A DNA stretch of 64,000 nucleotides, from the NCBI RefSeq assembly GCF_041915215.1, contig NZ_JAYSBV010000001.1, one strand, 5' to 3'. The translations under genes were made by a program, and so were the position numbers. Source of the DNA: Zoogloea sp021286885 (GTDB lineage: Bacteria; Pseudomonadota; Gammaproteobacteria; Burkholderiales; Rhodocyclaceae). This document shows positions 8,570-16,136 of this stretch, piece after piece (position 1 is the first letter of the stretch; the number at the start of each line of letters is the position of its first letter). The notes beneath the pieces were generated by a model. It did no database searches. It saw only the letters and a list, made by a program, of their open reading frames with translations, and was not told the origin of the DNA.

Positions 8570-9847
8570 ATGACTGACACCCTTGCCGACCAATTTGGCT
8601 GCCACACCGACTACGATCCGAGCGCCATGCCGGTGGATCTGGCCCGCAAGCTGCTGCTGGACACCCTGAGCCCCGTGGAAGGCACCGAAACCCTGCCCCT
8701 GAGCGATGCCCTGGGGCGCATTCTGGCGGTGGCGCTGCGTTCGCCCCTGAACGTGCCGCCCCACGACAATTCGGCCATGGACGGCTACGGCCTGCGTGGC
8801 GCCGATCTTGTGGCCGATGCCCCGGTGCGCCTGCGGGTGGTGGGCGCGGCCTTTGCCGGCCAGCCCTGCGATGTGGTGCTGGGTGCGGGTGAAGCGGTGC
8901 GCATCATGACCGGCGCCAAGCTGCCCGCCGGGGTCGACACCGTGGTGATGCAGGAAGTGGTGCAGACCGACGGCGACTGGGTTGTCATCCCCGCCGGCCA
9001 GCGCCCCGGCCAGAACGTGCGCAAGGCCGGTGAAGACCTGGCCGAAGGCGGGCTGGCCCTGGCCGCCGGCACCTTGATCCGCCCCGCCGAGCTGGGCCTG
9101 CTGGCCTCCATCGGGATTGCCGAAGTGCAGGTACGGCGCCGGCTCAAGGTGGCGATTTTCTCCACGGGGGATGAAGTCACCCCCATCGGCACGCCCCTCA
9201 AGGAAGGCGGGATCTACGACAGCAACCGCTACAGCCTGTTCGGCCTGCTCTCCCGGCTGGGCGTTGAGGTGATCGACGGCGGCGTGCTCAAGGATGACCC
9301 GGTGGCCCTGGAAGCCGCCTTCCGCGAAGCTGCCCGGATTGCCGATGTGGTACTCACCAGCGGCGGCGTCTCGGTGGGTGAGGCGGATTTCACCCGGGAC
9401 ATGATGGCCCGCCTGGGTGAAGTGCTGTTCTGGAAGATCTCGATGAAGCCTGGCCGCCCCATGGCCTTTGGCCGGATCGGCCAGGGCAGCGAGGGCGCCT
9501 GGCTGTTCGGTCTGCCCGGCAACCCGGTGGCCGTGATGGTGACCTTCTACCAGTTCGCCCGCCCGGCCCTGATGCGTCTGGCGGGGCAAGACCCGGTGCC
9601 CGAAATCCCCACCCTGAAGGTGCAATGCACCAGCCCCATCCGCAAGCAACCCGGGCGTACCGAATTCCAGCGCGGTGTTCTATACCCTGAGAACGGCGCG
9701 TGGAAAGTGCGCACCACCGGCGCCCAGGGCTCGGGCATGCTGAGCTCCATGGCCACGGCCAACTGCTTCATCGTGCTGCCCGAAAACCAGGGCCGGGTGG
9801 ATGCGGGCGCCTGGGTCGAAGTGCAGGTGCTGGACGGCATCGTCTGA
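8570..9847 (+). CDS. moeA: Molybdopterin molybdotransferase MoeA
   Basis: 425 residues, the family's usual length. Inserts molybdate into adenylylated molybdopterin made by Mog. Motifs seen: PPHDNSAMDGYGLR in domain 3, GAKLPAGVDTVVMQE, the MPT-binding STGDEV and the TSGGVSVGEADF motif, then GLPGNPVAVMV. Start ATG 8570 has AGGAA 5 bases upstream; ATG 8555 lies inside the tail of the 8-base repeat and is less likely. It completes a co-directional moaA-mobA-moeA cluster; the partner mog lies at 55.8-56.4 kb. Confidence 0.94.
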   Translation: MTDTLADQFGCHTDYDPSAMPVDLARKLLLDTLSPVEGTETLPLSDALGRILAVALRSPLNVPPHDNSAMDGYGLRGADLVADAPVRLRVVGAAFAGQPCDVVLGAGEAVRIMTGAKLPAGVDTVVMQEVVQTDGDWVVIPAGQRPGQNVRKAGEDLAEGGLALAAGTLIRPAELGLLASIGIAEVQVRRRLKVAIFSTGDEVTPIGTPLKEGGIYDSNRYSLFGLLSRLGVEVIDGGVLKDDPVALEAAFREAARIADVVLTSGGVSVGEADFTRDMMARLGEVLFWKISMKPGRPMAFGRIGQGSEGAWLFGLPGNPVAVMVTFYQFARPALMRLAGQDPVPEIPTLKVQCTSPIRKQPGRTEFQRGVLYPENGAWKVRTTGAQGSGMLSSMATANCFIVLPENQGRVDAGAWVEVQVLDGIV

Positions 9848-9918
9848 CGAATGCGCTTCAGCGTCTGGGGGAGGCCGCCGTAATTTTGTAACCGGACTTA
9901 ACGCATCACGGTTTTTTA

Positions 9919-9932
9919 GTGCAAAATTGCAC
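9919..9932. promoter_or_regulatory. 14-base perfect palindrome upstream of unknown gene
   Basis: GTGCAAAATTGCAC is a perfect palindrome about 50 bases before the ATG at 9982, inside an AT-rich stretch. Its size and place fit an operator for a dimeric regulator; no regulator is known. Confidence 0.35.
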
Positions 9933-9981
9933 GCCTTTTAAGGCTATAGACGGCCCCCCACCCTCTATCCACGAGCGGACC

Positions 9982-10902
9982 ATGGACAACATCGTTGCAG
10001 AAGGTACACGGCAGATCATCGACGGCCGTGAACGCGTCTTCTATTCGGGCTACTGGATCAAAACCTACGCAGTACCCGAAGACACCCTGCAGGCCAAACG
10101 CAAGCTGATCGGCGCCCTCACCCGGCGCCTGTTCAACCATGTGGAGCACGGGCTCAACATTCCCGGCAGCCGGCTGAACGAAGCGCGCCAGAGCTACGAC
10201 ACCGAAACCGACCCCGACCGCCGCCGGGTGAAGGGCGCGATGCTGGCCGGCGCCCTGTTCAACCGGGCCGCCGACATCTTCACCAAGCTGGTGGAGCTGC
10301 AGAGCGTGGGCATCGAGATCCAGTCCGACAACGCCCTGATGCGCGAATGCGGGCGCTGCCTGCAGGAAGCCCTGGGCCTGGGCCGGCTGGTGCTGCACCG
10401 CTCCGGCGAAGAGGGCATCGACGAACTCTGGGGCGAGCCCTTCAAGGCGTTCTCCATCCCCCTGGAAGATTTTTACGAGAGCCGCTACGTCAAGATCAGC
10501 ATGACGCTGCGCGATATCGACCGGATCGCCAACATCATCGTCGAGGTGTTCGACCCGCTGCCCGGCTTCCACGGCATCGAGCGTCACGCCCACGACTTTG
10601 CCGAGGCTGCCAAAACAAAAACCGAAACCCTGCGTACCGACCCAGACATCTTTGATATCTGGACCAGCTTCGTGACCGCCGGAGAGCGCCTGGGCCAGCA
10701 CTTCAACACCGATGTGATGCCCGCCGACCCCACCCCGGAAGACGAACGCCTGATCCGCGATGGCCGGCTGCTGATCCAGCGCGCACGGGAACTGGTGAGC
10801 GACATCACCCGGGCCCGCACCCCCATGCCCAAAAGCACCACCGAATACGTGGAACGCTGCCGCGCCTACGCCGAGCGCTACGCCCGTCATCACCCGGCCT
10901 GA
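9982..10902 (+). CDS. Conserved protein of unknown function
   Basis: 306 residues, soluble, with no signal peptide or membrane helix. I do not recognise a domain. Features seen: a repeated Arg/Leu-rich helical middle (RRLFNHVEHGLNIPGSRLNE), a hydrophilic all-helical appearance and a run DSDNAL-like segment (IQSDNALMRECGRCLQEALG) with two Cys. Codon use matches its neighbours, so it looks resident rather than recently acquired. ATG 9982 was preferred to GTG 9919, which lies inside the palindrome. It is followed 68 bases later by pabB on the same strand but probably has its own promoter. Confidence 0.8.
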   Translation: MDNIVAEGTRQIIDGRERVFYSGYWIKTYAVPEDTLQAKRKLIGALTRRLFNHVEHGLNIPGSRLNEARQSYDTETDPDRRRVKGAMLAGALFNRAADIFTKLVELQSVGIEIQSDNALMRECGRCLQEALGLGRLVLHRSGEEGIDELWGEPFKAFSIPLEDFYESRYVKISMTLRDIDRIANIIVEVFDPLPGFHGIERHAHDFAEAAKTKTETLRTDPDIFDIWTSFVTAGERLGQHFNTDVMPADPTPEDERLIRDGRLLIQRARELVSDITRARTPMPKSTTEYVERCRAYAERYARHHPA

Positions 10903-10970
10903 GCCAGCTTCTGCGCCCCGGCCCTGCCGGGGCAACATCACCCGCAGTTCATCCCGCCGTACCCTGCCCC

Positions 10971-12728
10971 GTGTTTGCCCTCTTTGATTCCAACCTGCCC
11001 GGCGCTGCCGGTGCGGGCGCCTGGCTGCTCAGCCAATGTTCTGATGAAATCCGCTGCAGTGCCCAGGACGACTGGCGCGCCGCCCTCAACCGGCTGGAAC
11101 AGGCCGCCCGAAACGGCGCCTGGGTGGCCCTGGCCCTGGACTACGAGCTGGGCCACGTACTGGAGCGCAAGCTGGCCGGGCGCCTGCCTGCCGAAGGCGT
11201 ATTGCTGCGGGGCTGGATTTTCGCGCAGGGCGAATGGCTGGACGAGGCCGCCTGCGATGCCTGGCTGGCCGCCCGGGCAGGCCAGGGCCCCCACGGCTGC
11301 AGCGCCTTCACCCCGGCCATAGCCCGGGAAGACTACCTGAGCCGGATCGAGCGCATCCGGGCCTATATTGCCGCCGGGGACTGCTATCAGGTGAATTTCA
11401 CCTTCCCGCTCCTGGGCCACAGCTATGGCAACGCCGCCGGGCTGTACCGGCAATTGCGGGCCGCCCAGCCGGTGCGCTACGGGGCCTACATCGAACATGC
11501 CGAAGGCGCCATCCTGTCCCGTTCGCCAGAACTGTTTCTGGAGCGCGAGGGCGACACCCTCGCCAGCCTGCCCATGAAGGGCACCGCCCCGCGCCACACC
11601 GACCCGGACGCACTGGCCACCAGCGCCAAGAACCGGGCCGAAAACGTGATGATCGTGGATCTGATCCGCAACGACATGGGCCGCCTGGTGCCGCCCGGGG
11701 GCGTGCGGGTCAGCCAGCTGTGCCAGGTGGAGGGCTACTCCACCGTGTGGCAGATGATTTCCCGGGTAGAGGCAAGCCCGGTGCGGGCCTCCCTGGCCGA
11801 AATCATGGAGGCGCTGTTTCCCTGTGGGTCCATCACCGGGGCCCCCAAAATTCGGGCCATGGAGATCATCCACGAACTGGAAACCCGCCAGACCGGCCCC
11901 CGGGGCCGCTACTGTGGCGCCCTGGGCTGGATTCGGCCCGGCGGCGACTTCCGCTTCAGCGTGCCCATCCGCACCCTGCTGCGCGCACCAGACGGGGCGG
12001 TGAAGCTGCAGGTGGGCAGCGGTGTGGTGCACGATTCGGTGGCGGCCGACGAATGGGACGAATGCCTGCTCAAGGGCCAGTTTGCCACCCGTCTGCCCCA
12101 GGATCTGCGCCTGATCGAAACCCTGGCCTACCGCCCCGACCTGCCCGAGCCCCTGCCCCGGCTGGCGCTGCACCTCGCCCGGCTGAGCGACTCGGCGCGC
12201 TGGCTGGGCTTTGCGTTTGACCCGGCCAGCGCCCGCCAACTGCTCGCAGGCGTGACGGGAGAAGCCCCCCTGCGCCTGCGCCTCACCCTGGACCAGCACG
12301 GCGCCCTGCAGCTGGAACAATTTGCCTTCACCCAGGGGGCACCGGGGGCTGATCCGAGCGTGGTGCTCTCCCCCATCGCCATGGACAGCCGCAACCCGCT
12401 GCTGGCCCACAAGACCACCGCCCGGGCGGTGTACGACGCCGAACTCACCCGGGTGATGGGCGCCGGGCATTTCGATGCGCTGTTCGTAAACGAGCGGGGC
12501 GAACTCACGGAAGGCGCCCGCAGCAACCTGTTTTTGGAGATCGACAGCGAACTGCTTACGCCCCCCCTCGCCAGTGGCGTGCTGCCGGGGGTGCTGCGCC
12601 GCAGCCTGCTGGACAGCGGCCAGGCCCGGGAGGCGGTGCTCTACCCCTCTGACCTGCACCGAGCAGGTGCGACCTGGGTGGGAAACAGCCTTAGAGGCAT
12701 GATTTCAGTGCGGTTTATCAATTCTTAA
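10971..12728 (+). CDS. pabB: Fused aminodeoxychorismate synthase I / 4-amino-4-deoxychorismate lyase (PabB-PabC)
   Basis: 585 residues in two domains. Residues of about 1-365 are chorismate-binding PabB: the motifs KGTAPRHTDPDA, AENVMIVDLIRNDMGRL, CGSITGAPKIRAMEII and YCGALGW are present. Residues of about 370-585 are a PLP-dependent aminotransferase class IV lyase (PabC) with the lysine region LLAHKTTARAVYD and FVNERGELTEGARSNLFLE. Together with a glutamine amidotransferase (PabA, not in this window) it makes 4-aminobenzoate for folate. The start is GTG 10971; no ATG alternative lies near. This fusion is known in several proteobacteria. thyA and folA, also folate genes, lie 8 kb away. Confidence 0.93.
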   Translation: MFALFDSNLPGAAGAGAWLLSQCSDEIRCSAQDDWRAALNRLEQAARNGAWVALALDYELGHVLERKLAGRLPAEGVLLRGWIFAQGEWLDEAACDAWLAARAGQGPHGCSAFTPAIAREDYLSRIERIRAYIAAGDCYQVNFTFPLLGHSYGNAAGLYRQLRAAQPVRYGAYIEHAEGAILSRSPELFLEREGDTLASLPMKGTAPRHTDPDALATSAKNRAENVMIVDLIRNDMGRLVPPGGVRVSQLCQVEGYSTVWQMISRVEASPVRASLAEIMEALFPCGSITGAPKIRAMEIIHELETRQTGPRGRYCGALGWIRPGGDFRFSVPIRTLLRAPDGAVKLQVGSGVVHDSVAADEWDECLLKGQFATRLPQDLRLIETLAYRPDLPEPLPRLALHLARLSDSARWLGFAFDPASARQLLAGVTGEAPLRLRLTLDQHGALQLEQFAFTQGAPGADPSVVLSPIAMDSRNPLLAHKTTARAVYDAELTRVMGAGHFDALFVNERGELTEGARSNLFLEIDSELLTPPLASGVLPGVLRRSLLDSGQAREAVLYPSDLHRAGATWVGNSLRGMISVRFINS

Positions 12729-12842
12729 CCTGACACATCCCAGCAAACCGCACCAATGTGAACCAGTGCTCTGACAGTTTTGCCAGAACTGGTAAATTCC
12801 CCTTCAGTAATTAAACCAATACTGATAAACGGGGACACCAAC

Positions 12843-13964
12843 ATGGAGCAAGCGAAGACCAGAGAAAAGGTTCGGGTCCGGGTCAAAGTCAAGAAAGGCC
12901 CCTCCCTGGGGGTCAAACTCCTGTCCTCGATGCTCATCGTCGGCGCCCTGGGCACAAGCTACTGGCTCCTCGCGCAGAAGCCCCAGATCACCACAAACCC
13001 AGCCCCCACCCAGCTATCCAATCATCAGCACTACAGCAGCGAACGGGCTGTTGTGCTTCCGGCTGACGATGGCGTGCATGGCGCCCGCGCCGAACGCTGG
13101 GCCTATCGGGGGCTGCTGCAAGACCAGGACGGCAGGCGCTACATGCTCCAGCTGGGCATTCAGCTCAGCGAGGTGGGCCTGCGCCAGACCCGCTTCTACC
13201 TGAGCCTGCAGGATCTGCAGAGCGGCCAGATCATCAATCGCCAACAGCAAGTCACCGGCCTCGCCAGCCAAGCCGGCGTCGGTGGATTTGCCTTCCAGCA
13301 CGAGGGCTGGAAAATGGGCGGCGAAGATCGTCAACATCTGCTCACCGTTCAGGAGCGGGGTCTGATGCTCAAGCTGCAGCTCCAGGACAGCCACGATGCC
13401 ATGATCCATCAGCTCTCGGGGAGTCCTTATCCCGGTCTGCTGCAGACCCAAGGCAGTACCAGTACCCGGGTACATTTTTACTCCCGTCCCAAGATGAACA
13501 CCCAGGGCGAATTAGTGCTGGAGGGGCGCACGCTCCGCCTGAGCGGGGCCATGTGGTTCGATCACCTGTGGGGCGACATCAACAGCGGCGATGAAAGCTG
13601 GATCTGGATCAATCTGGATCTGGGCGAACAGGGGCAGCTACTGGTGTTTGACTGGAAGGGCGCCAACAACACCCCGCTGCTGCGCTTTGCCAGCTGGCAA
13701 CAGGAGGGGCGCCTGATACCCCTGGAGGGTGACCGCGTCAGCCTGACACCCCTGGAGCGCCCGGGGAGCTGGAGCCTGAGACTCGATCAACAGACCTGGC
13801 AACTCCAGAGCAACACTCCGCCCATCGATACCGAACTGAGTGGCCAAGGCCGAGAGCAGCTGGGGCAATTCGTGCTTGTAAATACCCCGCCGGGCGGCCA
13901 TGGGCTGTTTGAAATCCACCACGCACGTCAGGCGTCCACCGCCAAACCCGCTGCACGCCCGTAA
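12843..13964 (+). CDS. Membrane-anchored CrtC/AttH-like lipocalin-fold protein
   Basis: 373 residues. A basic N-terminus and one membrane helix (about 27-46) place the rest in the periplasm. Motifs of the CrtC N-terminal/AttH (secreted hydrolase-like) family are visible: AYRGLLQDQDGRRYMLQ near residue 85, then AMWFDHLWGD near 240 and WIWINLDLGEQGQLLVFDW. The Trp-x-Asp-His-x-Trp-Gly core is retained. CrtC acts on carotenoids, but no carotenoid genes lie in the window, so the substrate is open. ATG 12843 was chosen because GGGGA precedes it and a helix follows at the right distance. Confidence 0.75.
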   Translation: MEQAKTREKVRVRVKVKKGPSLGVKLLSSMLIVGALGTSYWLLAQKPQITTNPAPTQLSNHQHYSSERAVVLPADDGVHGARAERWAYRGLLQDQDGRRYMLQLGIQLSEVGLRQTRFYLSLQDLQSGQIINRQQQVTGLASQAGVGGFAFQHEGWKMGGEDRQHLLTVQERGLMLKLQLQDSHDAMIHQLSGSPYPGLLQTQGSTSTRVHFYSRPKMNTQGELVLEGRTLRLSGAMWFDHLWGDINSGDESWIWINLDLGEQGQLLVFDWKGANNTPLLRFASWQQEGRLIPLEGDRVSLTPLERPGSWSLRLDQQTWQLQSNTPPIDTELSGQGREQLGQFVLVNTPPGGHGLFEIHHARQASTAKPAARP

Positions 13965-13985
13965 AATTGGGCGCTCCATGGGCAG

Positions 13986-14019
13986 CGAGGCCGCCTGCAG
14001 AACCCTGCAAGCGGCCTCG
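13986..14019. terminator. Hairpin between convergent genes
   Basis: A strong stem (CGAGGCCGC with GCGGCCTCG plus an inner TGCAG/CTGCA extension) lies between two converging genes. There is no T run on either side, so it may stop or protect both transcripts. Confidence 0.55.
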
Positions 14020-14049
14020 TCCGCAATAGCCGAGGGCTAAAGCCCTGGA

Positions 14050-14472
14050 TCAGGACATAAAATCCGCCCTTAGCGCACTTTGCGGCCACGCCCGCTGTAT
14101 GGCCAGGGGCTGCCCACCCAGTTCGCAGGCTTCTTTTCCTTCGCAGCACCCCAAACCTCGCCGACCCAGGCGCAGGCACTGCACGCTATGGCAGCCACAA
14201 CGGGCCAGCACATCGGAGGATTCCCCTTCTTCAATCCGTTCGATGTGCAGCAAACTCAAAAAGCGCAGTGCCGAATCCCGGGTGCCAAACACCGTCAGGC
14301 GCCCATCGTTGGCGCATAACCAGCGCCCATCCACCGTGATCCCGAGACAACAATCCCGCCCTCCCCTCAGGGCGTGGATTTGTACCTGAACGCGCCCCAG
14401 GCGCCAGCTGGGTGCAACTGCCAGCTCCAGCCAGGTGGAATAACGTCCATTAAGTTCGGATCTGATGTCCAT
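14050..14472 (-). CDS. Small Cys-rich protein of unknown function
   Basis: 140 residues with nine cysteines. A first half of strand-like sequence (WLELAVAPSW, RVQVQIHALRGGRDCCLGI) is followed by a helix and a C-terminal cluster (RCGCHSVQC, then GLGCCEGKEAC) that could bind a metal or iron-sulfur cluster. I do not recognise a family. The start at 14472 is decided by AAGGAGGAG 7 bases upstream; longer in-frame starts have no such signal. It is divergent from metY. Confidence 0.65.
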   Translation of the reverse strand: MDIRSELNGRYSTWLELAVAPSWRLGRVQVQIHALRGGRDCCLGITVDGRWLCANDGRLTVFGTRDSALRFLSLLHIERIEEGESSDVLARCGCHSVQCLRLGRRGLGCCEGKEACELGGQPLAIQRAWPQSALRADFMS

Positions 14473-14671
14473 TTTTGTCTCCTCCTTTGGTGTTGATGCC
14501 GCTCCGCCTGCCATACAGCAAAACAAAGGCCCCCAGGACGGGGGCATGTCGGCATCGTTATCCATTATTGGTCAGACCATGCCACTTCGCGACACGGCAT
14601 AACCCCTTATCTATAGCGGGAAAACCCTTATTTTGAAAAGGCTATTTTCATTCGCGACGAAATCGGGGGGC

Positions 14672-14731
14672 TATACTTGCGCCTCGTGCGCACGACGCGC
14701 TCCCAAATTTACGCACGCACCGGGGGAGCGC
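14672..14731 (+). promoter_or_regulatory. Candidate promoter and structured leader of metY
   Basis: TATACT at 14672 is a plausible -10 element. A 12-base palindrome (TCGTGCGCACGA, 14684-14695) lies where transcription would begin. A hairpin follows: GCGCTCCC (14697-14704) pairs with GGGAGCGC (14724-14731) around a 19-base loop, then CGCTAAAAACC and the ribosome site AAGGAG. The arrangement of a stem followed by GCTAAAAA just before the ribosome site recalls SAM-II riboswitches, but the normal linker between them is missing, so I do not assign it to that class. Confidence 0.4.
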
Positions 14732-14759
14732 CGCTAAAAACCAAGGAGAACAGAGAAAA

Positions 14760-16043
14760 ATGAAACTCGAAACCCTCGCCGTTCATGCCGGCTACAGCCC
14801 TGATCCGACCACCAAAGCGGTGGCCGTGCCCATCTACCAAACCACCTCGTATGCCTTCGACGACACCCAGCACGGGGCCGACCTGTTTGATCTGAAGGTG
14901 GCAGGCAACATCTACACCCGCATCATGAACCCCACCCAGGCCGTGCTCGAAGCCCGGGTGGCGGCGCTCGAAGGCGGGATTGCCGGCCTGGCGGTAGCCT
15001 CCGGCATGGCGGCGATCACCTACGCGATCCAGACCATTGCCGAAGCGGGCGATAACATCGTCTCCTCGGCCACCCTGTACGGCGGCAGCTACAACCTGCT
15101 GGCCCACACCCTGCCCCAGATCGGAATCCAGGCGCGCTTTGCCGATGCCCGCGACCCGGCTTCGTTTGCCCCCCTGATCGACGAACGCACCAAGGCCATC
15201 TACTGTGAATCGGTGGGCAACCCCCTGGGCAACGTGACCGACTTCCAGGCCCTGGCCGACATCGCCCACGCCCACGGCATCCCGCTGATTGTGGACAACA
15301 CGGTGCCCTCGCCCTACCTGTGCCGCCCCATCGAGCACGGGGCTGACATCGTGGTGCATTCCCTCACCAAATACCTGGGCGGCCACGGCAACTCCATCGG
15401 CGGCATCATCGTGGATAGCGGCAAATTCCCCTGGGCCCAGCACAAGGAACGCTTCCGCCGCCTGAACGAGCCGGACGTGTCTTACCACGGCGTGGTGTAC
15501 ACCGAAGCCATGGGCGACGCGGCCTACATCGCCCGCGCCCGGGTCGTGCCCCTGCGCAACATGGGCGCCGCGATCAGCCCCTTCAATGTGTTCCTGATCC
15601 TGCAAGGCATCGAAACCCTGGCCCTGCGCATGGACCGGATCTGCGACAACAGCCTCCAGGTGGCCGAGTTCCTGCGCGACCATCCCAAGGTGGCATGGGT
15701 GAACTACGCCGGCCTGCCCGACCACGCCGACCACGCCCTGGTGCAAAAGTACATGGGCGGCCGCGCTTCCGGCATCCTGAACTTTGGGGTGAAGAGCGCC
15801 GACGGTGACGGCAAGGCCGCCGGTGGCCGCTTCCAGGACGCCCTCAAGCTGGTGACCCGGCTGGTGAACATCGGCGACAGCAAGAGCCTCGCCTGCCACC
15901 CGGCCTCCACCACCCACCGCCAGCTCTCCCCGGCTGAACTGGCCAAGGCGGGGGTGTCGGAAGACATGGTGCGCCTGTCCATCGGCATCGAGCACATCGA
16001 CGACATCCTGGCCGACCTGGACCAGGCCCTGGCCGCCGTTTAA
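14760..16043 (+). CDS. metY: O-acetylhomoserine sulfhydrylase
   Basis: 427 residues. PLP enzyme of the Cys/Met metabolism family that joins O-acetylhomoserine and sulfide to homocysteine. The Schiff-base lysine is K204 in SLTKYLGGHG; YTRIMNPT, SGMAAITYA, VDNTVPSPYLC and SIGIEHIDDI are the other family signatures. A length of 427 and the insertion after K204 separate it from cystathionine gamma-synthase (about 390). AAGGAG precedes ATG by 12 bases. Expression may respond to a structured leader. It stands alone as a transcription unit ending in a strong terminator. Confidence 0.93.
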   Translation: MKLETLAVHAGYSPDPTTKAVAVPIYQTTSYAFDDTQHGADLFDLKVAGNIYTRIMNPTQAVLEARVAALEGGIAGLAVASGMAAITYAIQTIAEAGDNIVSSATLYGGSYNLLAHTLPQIGIQARFADARDPASFAPLIDERTKAIYCESVGNPLGNVTDFQALADIAHAHGIPLIVDNTVPSPYLCRPIEHGADIVVHSLTKYLGGHGNSIGGIIVDSGKFPWAQHKERFRRLNEPDVSYHGVVYTEAMGDAAYIARARVVPLRNMGAAISPFNVFLILQGIETLALRMDRICDNSLQVAEFLRDHPKVAWVNYAGLPDHADHALVQKYMGGRASGILNFGVKSADGDGKAAGGRFQDALKLVTRLVNIGDSKSLACHPASTTHRQLSPAELAKAGVSEDMVRLSIGIEHIDDILADLDQALAAV

Positions 16044-16073
16044 GCGCTACGCACACCGCAGCACAGCACCATT

Positions 16074-16113
16074 AAAAAAGCCCCTGGCCGTACGCAACGG
16101 CCAGGGGCTTTTT
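16074..16113. terminator. Bidirectional Rho-independent terminator between metY and leuA
   Basis: An 11-base-pair stem (16080-16090 with 16098-16108, GCCCCTGGCCG arms) is flanked by six A on the left and five T on the right, so it works for both converging genes. Confidence 0.9.
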
Positions 16114-16136
16114 ACGTGCAAACGCGCAGAACGGGA

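Noticed and set aside
14697..14745. Definite SAM-II riboswitch before metY
   Set aside because: The stem and GCTAAAAA are present but the linker and pseudoknot partners do not match, so it is listed only as a candidate structured leader.
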